Shown here one piece after another: positions 27,829 to 38,765 of a DNA stretch of 64,000 bases (the stretch's first letter is position 1; each line of letters opens with the position of its first letter). Under the pieces are notes generated by a model. It saw only the letters and a program-made list of their open reading frames with translations, made no database searches and had not been told where the DNA came from. Where the stretch lies: positions 26,996,367 through 27,060,366 of the forward strand of contig NC_092525.1 in the NCBI RefSeq assembly GCF_037038585.1, read 5' to 3'. Both the position numbers and the translations under genes were made by a program. This DNA is from Patagioenas fasciata. Lineage: Eukaryota > Chordata > Aves > Columbiformes > Columbidae.

Positions 27829-28696
27829 ACTGTGATGGGTACTACAGCCAGATGTTCTGCAAAGATCTACAGCACTGGATGAAGTGGACATCCCTGGGGG
27901 CAAGTAATCTATTCAAAAGGATTAGTACAGCAGGATCTCTATGAAGGCACACAGATTGCTCTTAAGTATAAATTATATATCTGAGTACAGAGTTAGTTGG
28001 GAAGATGGAAAAAAGAGATCATAAAGTTTACAGTAAAATAATTTTTTTGTGCCCGCATGTGCGTATGTATGAGTTTTTCTCTGAAGAAGCCCTATTTTGG
28101 AGGTTCAAGATCTGTCTTGAACCTTTTTGTATAGTCCAGATTAACCAAACATGTGGAAAGACTTTTGAACATATTTATCAAAACAACTGTAATGTTCCTT
28201 TTCCACTTCTGCTATAACTTCACTGTGGACCACGTCCTTGTTCAGCAGCCTCTGTTGTGTCTGACCTGTCGCAATCCTTTAATAAGTAGATGAAAAAATG
28301 TTGGTCAGCTGTCTAATTTAGTAATGCTATTAGTCAACAGCTTGTCACTTACAAGGTTTTACTACATTAACAGCCATAGAGGAACAGGTTTGTTGTGATC
28401 AGTATAATTTTCTATGTCTCTTTTAATTTCTTTAATGCTGCTGATAGACTTCATTTACCTAGGAGACTGGGGAATTTCTTTTGACCTTGGCTGTTATCTT
28501 AGAAGAAAATGTTTGACAAGGTCAATTTCTTCCTCATGTCTTACTGTGCTGTGTTATGGTCTATAAATGTGATATTCCTATAAACCTTTGAGGAAAAGGA
28601 CAAATAACTCAAATTCTTAATGTAACTGCCATTACAATGAGTATGATGACCTTATTTTTCTGTCCTTCTTATGGTTAGTAAAGAAACAGCAGGGAA

Positions 28697-28795
28697 ATTA
28701 TCAGGAGCTTGTTCATTTGCAAATACAGGAAGATCTCATATTATGCTTTCATATAAAAATTGAAGCTAGCTTTCCTCTTCTTGAGGATAGTATGT
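28697..28795 (+). repeat. diverged repeat, copy A
   Basis: About 100 nt that align by eye with a second copy at 29437-29549 in the same orientation. Shared blocks are ATTATCAGGAGC versus ATTATAAGGAGC, TTCATTTGCAAATACAGGAA versus TTCAGATGCAAATGTAGGAA, a TATAAAAAT/TGCAAAAAT block, and a TTTCCTCTT...GATAG block. Family unknown; it could be an old dispersed repeat or a local segmental duplication. Confidence 0.6.
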
Positions 28796-29416
28796 TGGAA
28801 TGACCAGACATAATATTTTTATTTCTTTAGCGAATATTTTCAACAAGAAAAGCTAAGCCTAAGGAACATCTTAGGCTTGTCCTAAAACCAGTTTTTCCAT
28901 ACATTAACAGTTAAAAAAACCCACTTCCTACATTCTTGAATAACAGCTTTATAAAAATATGGTGATATTTGGCGTGTGATAGAATGACGTTGTCCTTAGG
29001 TCTTGGATGTTTGCATTTCAGAGGAATTAGCTTCAACCCTAAATTTTTTTGTTTTATCTAAGACGATAGAAGATAAGTGTTTCCCCAACATATAAGAATA
29101 ATATGAATTTGGACCAAGAAGGATGGTTACCTCTCAAAAATGAAGTTGTTTTGCAACAAAACCCCAAATCTTTTGTTTATGTTCTTGAAATGCCTTCCCT
29201 GAGTAACTTAAGTCTTTCTTTCCAGGACTGTGTTTTGGTGAGAGTCTCACCCAAGTTCCTGCTGGAAGGCACATTTCCTGAGGAAACTGGGTAGAATGTA
29301 GGAGTTGAATCTTCCCCTGGAAGGCCAGGCCCAGAACTGTGCAGATGCAGCCTCCTCACCATAGTGTTAGTAAACGAAACATTAAACAATGACATAGAAG
29401 GGTATACATAATGGGG

Positions 29417-29432
29417 AAAAAAAAAAAAAAAA
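29417..29432. repeat. A16 homopolymer
   Basis: Sixteen consecutive As immediately upstream of repeat copy B. No retrocopy body could be recognised to its left, so it is not called a poly(A) tail. Confidence 0.9.
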
Positions 29433-29436
29433 GGAT

Positions 29437-29549
29437 AATTATAAGGAGCCTGTGGAGCCTGTTCAGATGCAAATGTAGGAATGTTTTATATTGACACTTT
29501 ATGCAAAAATTCATGGTTGTTTCCCTCTTTTGAAAGATAGCATCCTGTT
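29437..29549 (+). repeat. diverged repeat, copy B
   Basis: Second copy of the repeat at 28697-28795. It differs by an insertion of about nine bases that itself looks like a small duplication (GAGCCTGTGGAGCCTG) and by scattered substitutions. The separation of the copies is about 740 nt. Confidence 0.6.
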
Positions 29550-30029
29550 TGTTTTCAACTTCTCACACAGTCTTGTAACACCTGAGGTTTTCTGTGGTAA
29601 CCTGAATTATGCTGTGTCTTTTTACACTTTTCTTGAAGGTATTCTGGATTTATATTGCACTAGAGCAGCATGGCAACTTGTAGTGTTCAGCTGGGCTTTG
29701 GGTCAGTTACAGGCTTTTTAGCAGCAATCCTGGAATTTAGTTGGAGTTTTCCACTGATGATGTGGCCCAACTATAATTCTTTTTTGGCTTGAGAAATGAG
29801 GGAACTACCAACTTTGTCTCTCCTCTTGTAGGAGAGCATGTTCTGTGTTTACCTTCATTTTAAAAAGTAAAACCTTGATGCAAATACTGATTTTTTGAGA
29901 GCTCAGTATTGAAGCAAATGAGAGCTACATAGTCTTTCTCTACCTTTTAACTTAGCCATATATTTCCCATGAGGTGGGGATTTTGTACGGAGAAGAATAC
30001 CAGCAAACTCTTAACATGATGGAAGACAT

Positions 30030-30150
30030 CAGATGGTTGCCCAAAGAGGTTGTAGATTCTCCTTCATTGTTGATATTAAAAATTTGACTGGAGAAGTCTT
30101 TGAGAAGTCTGAACTAGTTGGACCTGCTTTGAGAAGGGTGTTGGTCTATG
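30030..30150 (+). mobile_element. CR1-type LINE 3' remnant, sense
   Basis: The plus strand reads 'agatggttgcccaaagagg' then a diverged 'ttgtagattctccttcattg' block, a 'ttgatattaaaaatttgact' block and 'gacctgctttgagaaggg' then 'tgttgg'. This is the sense order of the CR1 3' region, which normally runs from a 'gttgcccagagaggttgtgg' block to a 'ctttgagcagggggttgg' block. It is truncated on both sides and cannot be mobile. It is the only CR1 remnant recognised in this window in the same orientation as CAMSAP2. Confidence 0.65.
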
Positions 30151-33100
30151 TTTTTCTAGTTTTCTAAGTTACTGTGGTCAAATATTGTTTGAGTTCTTCT
30201 CCAGCAAATTGTAGAAAACTAGGAACTTCTCACATTCTGTCTCAAACTGAGACTCATCCTAAAATGCAATGAGTAATCAACCTTCCAATCTGTTGTGTCA
30301 CAAAACAGTATATTGTATTATTCACGAGTGTAATTAAAGCATTATTTTTTCTCCCATACTCGTTAGCACTATGCAGAAGAGCTTATTATTAGAATTAGCT
30401 CATCAGAACCCAAGGCCACTGGGCAGTAGAAAGAGATGCGCTAGCTGTTGAGAGCTATGTAAACAATGTAAAGTTTCATCCTCTGTATTACTTCAGGCAA
30501 AATCTTAATAAATTATTGTTGTGACATGAAATTGATGGTTTAACTTCTACCAGATGAGTCTTTTACGTTCATTCAATGGTTTGAGCCTCCTAAGTATTGT
30601 AAGATAAAATGTGAGAGTAACTTAACTACTTTCATATCAAGGAAAGGCAAAATCGAAGTGCAGCTTACTCAGAAAGCATGTTGTATCAGTTACCTGAGCA
30701 ACAAAAGCTGCCGTTCCAAAGTGGCTATCAATATTTAGCTGTGAAATGGATTAACTAGCAGTGTGTGGTGCAGTTTCAAACAGGGCCAGGCCAAGTTGTG
30801 CTGCAGAAGATGTTCCTCTTTTTTCTCCTTTGCTTTTAACTCCAAGAACTAGTACCCCAGCCCTACATTGATTTTTATTTTGGGACCTCAGCTTCTTTTC
30901 CCTCTTGCCCTTTCTAACTCCCTTTCTTACATACTCGTAGCACATCACACAAACCTGAACTCTTCACCCTCAACTCTGTAGCCAGCCAGCATGTCTTGTC
31001 ACCGCTCCTGCATCTCCATGGGGAAGTGGTAGTTTTGCAGCGCTCCCAGGGCTGGGCTCCTCCAGCAGATGTTCCGAGCAGAATAGGCTTGGATACTCCC
31101 GGTGATCGCTTCCTCTGGAGGTGTTGTGGCTGAGCTGCCAGAGGAGTTAAATCACTGCTTTTAGTGTCATTACTATGCAGGTATGAGTGAGTCAGGAAGA
31201 AGGAACTACTTTTTATTTATATATGGATATAGTTGGTTTACAACCAAAGCCCTGTTTATCTTTTTCCCACTCCTGTATTCTTCAAAGACTGGGGGCAGAT
31301 TGTTGTAACAGAAGAAATTCAGAGGGTATTTTATATAATTATTCCCTCTTAGTTTAAGTGTCCAGATCATAACAGCAAGGAGACAGTGCACATATGTAAC
31401 AGAATATACACTTTTGTAAGGAATCTTTGTGGTTTATCTGGATGGGATTTGACAGTGTGAACTAGGAAAATCCTTAATTATCTGCAAAACCAAAATATTC
31501 TGGGAAATTTTGAGGCTGGTGTTATTAATCAAAATATAACTACATATAGTATAAATTTATTGTTTTCAGTTATCCTACATTCATTTCTCATTTTAGTTTA
31601 ACCTATTCAACTACAAATGTTTCGGGTTTGAAACACAGAGTACTTGGTATAAAGGTGCCGAAGTTCCTATGTGGTCTTTACCATTAGGCACTTGATTCTT
31701 CCAGTAAATAGGACACAGGCAACTTCTGGAGTAATTGTTAAGTATATTTTTTAAAAAATCCAAGTAGGTAGTGTGAAATTATAAAATATGACAAAATAAT
31801 GTGATGAGCACCATTTGCTGGTTCTTGATTCCAGTGCACGTCATGCAGGTATTTTGTTTCAGCATGACCTGCAATGGGGCAAGGTCTCACTTGGTTATGT
31901 GATTCAGAAAGAATTAGGGAATTTCTGTTAAGTATTTAATTAGGATTGAGTTAATAGATCAAGTTATTAACTTCCCTAACAAGCATAATGAGGAAACCTT
32001 AGGTAGAAGAATGTAGAAGTGCTATCAAAGTGCTTAACTCAGCAAGTATCTGTACTTAACACATCCTCTTTTGAGAAGTGAATCAATTTCCCATGTCAGA
32101 TGTGTATAGCAGGTCAAACAATGATGTTTTATAAATATTCATGTAATTGATTACTAAATTTTGGAAGTTAACCAAATACAGAAGGTTATAATAAATATTG
32201 GAAGTATAATAAAAATAATTCCTTCTACCTTGCAGAACCTGCTGGGATGTATTTAGCATGACTCAGTAATGCTAGTTCTTGCTGGACAAGCATCTTATCA
32301 GAGTTGAGCGCTTGTTTCTCATGAAAATGCAGTGAGGAGGTAATTCAACATGATCGTTCCATTGCAGGACAAGAATAACTAGACAACTGGGATCATTATA
32401 GAATTGTACTAGGCATAAGTACTGTGTGAGGCTAGAAAAGAATTGGGTCCAAAAATCATCAAAACAGAACACAGCTGACTAGTTCAGACTGCTGCATTTT
32501 GTTGATCAAAATCTTTTAAAACTGTTGTTTCCTTTGTGGTGTCAGAATTGTCTTCATTTTACTATATGAATGCTGGTGAAATGAAGCAATAGCTTTGAAG
32601 TTTTTAAGAGTTACTGGATTTACTCGTTAATTTTTTCCTCATCTCCTGCAGTACGAAGCCTTGGCCTGTGCTTTCCCTGAGCTGGAATTCTGCAATTTTC
32701 CAGTCTTACTTGTGATTTGGAATTTAGGTGGTATCTCATTAAGCTAGCAGATTCATTAGAGGCTTGGATTACCTATGGGGAGGGTCTTTGGGAACGGGTA
32801 CCCAGGGGCTGAAGCAGTTGTAAATTCAGTAACTGTTTTTGTAAGGGTGATCTCTGTCTTAGTTATTGTATTCTCTTTCTTGCTTTGTTTCTTTCTAGTT
32901 ATCTTTGCTCTGGCTTGATAGCAATCTGTGGTAATAATAATAAAAGGAAATGTAATGTTGATTTAAGAACTGGTATAAACTGGCAGAACATTAATGGGAA
33001 TTTCAGTTTTAGTTTAAGAAATGTTACTTACAGTTAGCATTAACAGATCAGTTATTTTTAGGAATACAAATACATATGCTTTATCGTGGTGTTTGCTTGT

Positions 33101-34454
33101 ATGTACTCTGTACTGTTAACTGAAGCAGCTGTATCAAGGTACTGGTTCTTACTGTATTGTGAGAAATATCTGGATCTGAAACCTCTGTTTTCAGCAGGTA
33201 GAAACAGTTGGTTACATGCAGAGCTAATGATACAAAGGTGATGTAGGTGTTCTCCCAGGTAATTGTAGAGAGCTGATCTGTTCTCTGCACAAATGCCTAG
33301 TCCAGTGTAGGCAAAATCTGTAGGGAATTTAGCTAGAAATATGTGTTGATTTTGCAAGAACCACCATATAAAGACTTTTTTTTTGTCTTTTAAATATGAT
33401 CAAATTCCTTCACAAAATTCTTGCCAAAAAAATTCTTGAAGCACAACCAGCTTCCATAAGAACAGAAGTACACGTTCCTGTTTACAAAAGCCGTATCCCA
33501 ACTAAGATCAAATCTCTTCTCCAAACCATAGTGAGACCAAGGGACTTCATTTTATTGAAAGACTTAAGGGAAGACTCTATTTATTTATTTATGTGTGAGG
33601 ATAACAATTAGATACTCTTTCCTTTCTGTCCCTTCCTTCGAGTACCATAGTGGGAATTGGTTCTGTCTACGATATTCCGAAGGGAGCAGGCCAAAAGGGA
33701 ACTCCAGACTTTGATATTGCTGAATGGAATAGGCGAAACATCCTTAGTAATTTAGTAGTAATGTGAGAGCTGTCTATAATATGTGGTATTTATCCCTAAG
33801 TACCTGTGTGTACAGTATCATATACACCTTTTGCTTAGGACACCTCTTAATGAGGTTGTTTGCAACCTGGAGGTGGAGCAGGCTCTGTAATCAGAGATCA
33901 GGCAGGCAGAGAAGGCATTAGCAGTCATGCTCAGAATAGCTTTTCTTCTGCAGTTCAGTAAGCTTCTTTACTGGTTAGTTTATGCTATGCAATGTAGGTT
34001 CCACAGCTTTATTTTCTACTGCTAAATAGTTCAGTAAGAACCTTACTTACAGAGACTGTAAAGATTATTGAGTTAAAACTCTTGTTTTCTGTGTGGGGTG
34101 TAGCTGGGCAAGACAAAACCATATTTGTGTCTTAGAAAATACCACTAAGAATCCAGCATTTTGAGTTTATTTGGGGTTTAATATATATTTTGTAGTGTGC
34201 CATGTAAGACTTTAGTACTTTTCACCACTGACATGAACTGATCAAAAAATTAAAAGGGTTTTTTAAATTGGCTGAAGCTGAATCTCTGCATAACAAAAGT
34301 TTTGTGATAAAACAGTATTAGTTCATGTGTTGTTTGCTGCTGGCTGTGTTGATCGTGGTTGGTTGGTTTGTTTAATATTTCTCGAGCACTTTTCTGTTGT
34401 ACTGTATGTAATTTAATATGTTATTGATTTTTAGAAATTATTTTTAAAAAAAGA

Positions 34455-34557
34455 TTGGTGTTTTGTTTTGGTTTTTTGTAGTTGTTTGGTTTTTTATTTG
34501 GGTTTTGGTGGGTTTTTTTTGGTTTTCTGGTTTGTTTGTTTGGTTTGGTTTTTGTTT
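34455..34557 (+). repeat. G/T-rich low-complexity tract
   Basis: About 100 nt of TTTTGG- and TTTG-type units with almost no A or C on the plus strand. It gives a U/G-rich segment in the sense transcript. Confidence 0.85.
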
Positions 34558-35196
34558 ACTAAGTGTCCTTATTCAAATATGCCTTGTGGCAGTTCTGGAT
34601 GTGAGATATATGTGATGGCATGAAATCCTGCCAGGGTTTTTTGTGTGCTGTGTGTCAGAACACTGACACAGTGGAGGAAAGAACAGTGTTTAGAGTCCCA
34701 TCTCAGCGTACCTGTCAGCAGCTCCTGGGAATTCCCTCAGACATTGTGTTCCAGGGCTGGCCAGGGCAAGGAGGCATTGCTGAGCAGCTGATCCTGGTTT
34801 CTGCCCAGCTCAGAACAGGATCTGTATTTCTCCCTCATATATGAAATGTTGCCTTCTTGTGTCATAATTCAGTCATAATTGTGGATCTGACCAGTAAAAG
34901 TGATCTCTCCCTCTTGCTTTTTTAGCTGTGTCTAAAATATGCTATTCAGTGAGAGATGTACAGGAAATGGAACTTGATTTACTATCAGTAGAACTTTTAA
35001 ATGTTATGCTGATAAACTCTCTATTTTGAACAGTAGGCTACTATTTTTGTAGTGCAGCTTTTAATTTAATCTTATTGAGAGTAGTGAATTAAAAGATGTA
35101 TAAGATTGTAGCTTGTCTGACTCCTTCCCAAATACATAGAAGAAAAGCCGTACCGCTATATGTGGAATTAAATAGTTTTCTCCTTCTGTACCTCCG

Positions 35197-35212
35197 AAAA
35201 AAAAAAAAAAAA
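35197..35212. repeat. A16 homopolymer with C/A-rich flank
   Basis: Sixteen As followed by about 30 nt of C and A (CAACACCACCC and similar). This is low-complexity sequence and no retroelement body was recognised beside it. Confidence 0.85.
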
Positions 35213-35872
35213 CAACACCACCCAAAACAAAATCACCACCATTTTAGATGGAAGTTATCTTATATACGTATTTGGTTGCTTGCAATTTTCTGGGGGAAAA
35301 GTCCATAGGTGTTAATAGTTTTAAATATTTTTATTAGTAAATAAATTATTTATAAAATAAAGTTTCATTTTGCTAAGTGGGGAAAATGGCAATTTTCTAG
35401 TTTGTTTCTCAGGATAATAGGTGCAAGTTGACTCCAATTCTTATTTTTACAATTTACTATTTTTAAAAAGATCTCCTTTTGAGTGTCCTGGCTGGACTAT
35501 AAAGAAAGTAACTTGGAGTCACTTTTGAGACTCTGAAGATGCTTGTATTTGATAGCTTTTACAAAAATAGTCATGGCATGGATCCAGTCAGTGTGGGTAA
35601 AAGTTTATTACACTTGATTTTGATAGTACAGAGTATTATCTAAGGTTATCCCTCTCATTTTTCCCTCTGTTTGCTTAAGTAGTTTGCAGTTCATTAATAA
35701 TTTGCTGCAAACAGTGAAAATGTGACTCAGGTAGCTAGTTGTAAATAATTTCATTTTCTTAATGTATTTATAAGGTATTGAGCATGTTGGTGGTTCTAGC
35801 AGCACTCCAGTGGCTTTCTCTCTCCATTGGCAATGCACTTCATAGGCATGGTCAACTTTTACAAAGAAGCTG

Positions 35873-36480
35873 GTGATCCTGCCTGGGAGGTGGAGGCTAC
35901 AAAATTTCCCTTGGAGAGCTGCCGGTGTTTGCTCCTCTTGCAGGCCAGTCTCAGAGCACGGGCACAGGGCCACTGCACTGGTGGATCACCAGCTGGGCAG
36001 AAGGTTCTGCTTCCAGACCTGCTCTGAGTGCTCTGGGCTGTCAGAACTCAGCAGGCAGGGCATGGAACCCGTCCTCCTGTGCAGCGGCAGCCCCAGCAGC
36101 TCTGGGGCCGCAGGGGTGACTCCAAGCACAGCTCTAGTGGTAGCATCCATATCAGGCTCCTCTTATGTGCACCACCTCCTCTTACAAACAAATCCAGCAT
36201 TCTCTTGCTATTTTAATATCTCCGTTTCATTTTCTGGGGAGGTTCTGGAAATGGCACAAGGTTTTAACCCGGGTGCCATTGAGGCTAGGCAACAAAGATA
36301 CAGCAAGGAAAGACCATGAGAGCAACGACCCCTGGATGTCAGAGACAATTGAAGTCTTCCGTCCTTCATTCCTTCCCGTTTGGCACTTGCTAAACTGCCC
36401 TTCTGCAACCGGAGCTGGACACTCCGCAGAGCCGCATGGCTGCATATGGCTGACCCAGGCTCTGCAATCCCTTGCGAGGA
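35873..36480. other. GC-rich intronic patch, unidentified
   Basis: About 600 nt noticeably richer in G and C than the surrounding intron. Because stop codons are fewer there, several overlapping frames stay open on both strands, the longest being 148 codons at 35873-36319 on the plus strand and 116 codons at 36208-36558 on the minus strand. None shows a domain or motif I recognise, and overlapping openness in many frames is what base composition alone would give. It could be a decayed retroelement or an island of conserved noncoding DNA. Confidence 0.4.
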
Positions 36481-36532
36481 TTTTGGGAACATTTTTTTGT
36501 GAATGTCTTTAGTAGATAAAGTATAGTTTGCC

Positions 36533-36552
36533 TTTTTTTTTTTTTTTTTTTT
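36533..36552. repeat. T20 homopolymer
   Basis: Twenty Ts at the right edge of the GC-rich patch. A minus-strand retrocopy would have its body to the right (36553 onward), but nothing there resembles a known coding sequence, so only the homopolymer is called. Confidence 0.9.
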
Positions 36553-37787
36553 GGTCAAAGCAACGGCATTTTAAAAAAGGGTGTGTGCTGCTGACTGCTT
36601 CTGAGGCCAGCATCATCACCTTCAGCCGTGATACAAACACTAAGGGCAGCACAAATTCTGGATCTGTTCGTCTTTTTCCTTCAGTAAATGATGTGGATGT
36701 ACTACATTAACTCTAATGGTTAGACAGAGTATTGCTGTGTGACTCATGTTCACTGCTGTTGCCATGGCTGTTAGAGCTACATTGTGAGATGTTTATATGA
36801 ATATTTTTTATAGAACGGAAGTGATGGTGTTAACAAGTGTTTGGGATTTTTTATCATGAGCTGTGTATAAAGGTGATGTTTTTTAAGAATACCGTCTTAA
36901 GTAATTGTTCAGGGTCACGGGAAATGTTGCTTAATTCTTAAAAAGCTGTTGCTGTTCTTATAATGAAGCAGAAACAAGTCTGTTTAGCTGTAGGCACTGC
37001 CTCTACAAACCACCATCTTTTTATTATTCAGTCACAACAATCTAATGTAAATCCTGGTCGTCATCCTCTTTTTGTTGTTTTTAATTATTGCAAACTGTGA
37101 AATAGCCATTGTCTTTCAATACATAATGACACTAGGAGAAACATACCTCCTTTTTTAACAGAAGCTATATTTTATTTACCAATATATGCTTATTTTAAAT
37201 CTAGGTGTGCATGCATAGCTGCATCTCCATAACTTAAGTTTACTAGAAGAAAAGTATTTTCTTTTATGTTGTTTTTTACTTAAAGTTAGTATTATTGTGT
37301 CTTCTTCCTGGGTTATGAATTTAAAAATAGATAAACTTCCACTTATGAATGTAGCATTTCCATGGTGATGAAGGTTGTTTACCTGGCAGTCTCAGCTTTT
37401 ATTTCCGCTACAAATAACATTGATCAGGCAGGGGCTTTTGTTTTCACTAGGATGACAAATTTAAAAGACCTCTTTAACTCTGCAAAAAGTGATGTAATGT
37501 TTGAATCATTAAAATTGCTTACTCTTTCTATTTCTAGTTCTTTATTTTTTTTGTGTTAATTTTCTTTAATTTGCAAGAACCATTTTTTAAAATTCATGTC
37601 CCCATGCTTTTTATTGTGTTCTCCAATCTGTTATGTTTGTCTTTCATTCAAAAACTGACAACTAGACAGAAAACTTGTAGCATTTACAGTTTTGATCTTT
37701 GCATATATGTGACTAAGTTCAGAAGCAATACTTCAAGTGTTTTTTTTGAATTGCAGACTAATTAGGTATTGCTGCTTCTGTTTGTAG

Positions 37788-37949
37788 AGTGCTCACTTGG
37801 CCATGATTGATACTCTCATGATGGCATATACTGTAGAGATGGTCAGCGTGGAGAAAGTGATTGCGTGCACTCAGCAGTATTCATCCTTCTTCCAAGCTAC
37901 AGATCTACCATATGACATCGAGGATGCCATCATGTTCTGGATAAACAAG
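37788..37949 (+). CDS. CAMSAP2: CAMSAP2 coding exon (SAHLAMIDT)
   Basis: Internal exon of 162 nt, 54 codons, phase 0 at both ends. The peptide starts SAHLAMIDTLMMAYTVEMVS, continues VEKVIACTQQYSSFFQATDL and ends PYDIEDAIMFWINK. The acceptor is TTCTGTTTGTAG and the donor is AAG|GTATGA at 37950. It joins the preceding HKKPIQM exon in frame across the 30-kb intron. Sequence and position match CAMSAP2, with small differences from the mammalian protein as I recall it in the CTQQYSSFF and AIMFWINK parts. The segment belongs to the N-terminal region ahead of the canonical CH domain. A second AG lies two bases after the acceptor but would shift the frame. Confidence 0.96.
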
Positions 37950-38575
37950 GTATGAGTACTGGAAAAGCAAGCTGTGATTTTCTGTGATTCAATTAGAGAT
38001 AAGTGGGTAGGTTATGTATGTATATCTTGACAGTGTCTGATACAGACTGTTCCTGCATCTGCTGTGGATGGATAATAAAAAGCAAAGTCTGCATGTTATG
38101 TGAACCTAATAAATAGGAAGTGTAGATAAAATACTATAATATGACATACATATGACATCTTAGCAGTCACTGTCACGTTGAGCTGCCCTGACAGCTGCTC
38201 AAGGCTTTCTGTTGTTTTATGTAACTTGCAAACAGAATACCTTGGTTTTAAATGATTGTATTTGAATACATCTTGCTTGCAGTGCTCTACCTTCATTGCT
38301 TAATCAAATCAAGTAACCGGGATGCACTGTTAATTGAATGTGATCAAGCATAATAAGGGGCAGGTTAGTTTGTACAACATAAAGCTAATAACTAGTGACC
38401 CCAGACTGCATCTGAAACATTGACATTTACTGATTATGCCTCAAGGTTGTAGTCTGAAATATTTGTTGAATCTTTTCAGTTAACTTGGTGGTAGTGATTT
38501 ATAGACCTTTTGGAAACATAATTTCTATGACTGGTTTCTTAGAACAGACCACTGAATAAACTGGTTTGTCTCTAG
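37950..38575 (+). other. CAMSAP2: CAMSAP2 short intron (626 nt)
   Basis: Canonical GTATGA to CTCTAG intron in phase 0. AT-rich; no repeat or regulatory element was recognised. Confidence 0.92.
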
Positions 38576-38659
38576 GTCAATGAACATTTGAAAGACATAA
38601 TGGAACAGGAACAAAAACTGAAAGAGCATCACAGTGCAGAATCTGCAGGAGGTCAAAAG
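38576..38659 (+). CDS. CAMSAP2: CAMSAP2 coding exon (linker)
   Basis: Internal exon of 84 nt, 28 codons, phase 0 at both ends. The peptide begins VNEHLKDIMEQEQKLKEHH and ends SAESAGGQK. The acceptor is TTTGTCTCTAG and the donor AAG|GTAGGT at 38660. The charged, helix-favouring first half and the Gly/Ser/Ala-rich end make a linker between the N-terminal segment and the CH domain. The end of this exon is the point where the SPSKWFWKLVP microexon is either included or skipped, both choices keeping the frame. The SAESAGGQK part is the least conserved stretch compared with the remembered mammalian protein, as expected for a linker. Confidence 0.95.
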
Positions 38660-38735
38660 GTAGGTATAGGAGTTAAATATTTTAAACAAGAATAAGCATA
38701 TATCTGTAAATAAAAACTACTTGCATATAATATGT

Positions 38736-38765
38736 ATAGGTAAATAGGTAAATATAGGTAAATAT
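38736..38765. repeat. short tandem repeat, TAGGTAAATA-like
   Basis: Three imperfect copies of a roughly 10-nt TAGGTAAATA unit. Each copy contains a GTAAAT string resembling a weak splice donor, which may be coincidental. Confidence 0.7.

Larger units (their letters stand above)
7725..37787 (+). other. CAMSAP2: CAMSAP2 large intron (about 30 kb)
   Basis: A 30,063-nt intron between the HKKPIQM exon and the SAHLAMIDT exon. Both borders are canonical (GTGAGC at 7725; TTTGTAG ending 37787) and phase 0. It is AT-rich with no exon I can support. Contents listed separately: CR1 remnants near 20.5-21.1 kb and 30.0-30.2 kb, a weak CR1 candidate at 18.7 kb, G/T-rich tracts at 15.4 and 34.5 kb, TG/TA microsatellites at 21.8 and 24.8 kb, a diverged repeat pair at 28.7 and 29.4 kb, and a GC-rich patch at 35.9-36.5 kb. 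Other GC-richer patches near 9.85-10.05, 13.3-13.8, 18.6-18.9, 26.5-26.7 and 30.95-31.15 kb have no identity that I recognise. Confidence 0.85.

Noticed and set aside
36533..36900. Minus-strand processed pseudogene ending in the T20 run
   Set aside because: The sequence to the right of the T run shows no recognisable coding or UTR sequence and no visible target-site duplication.
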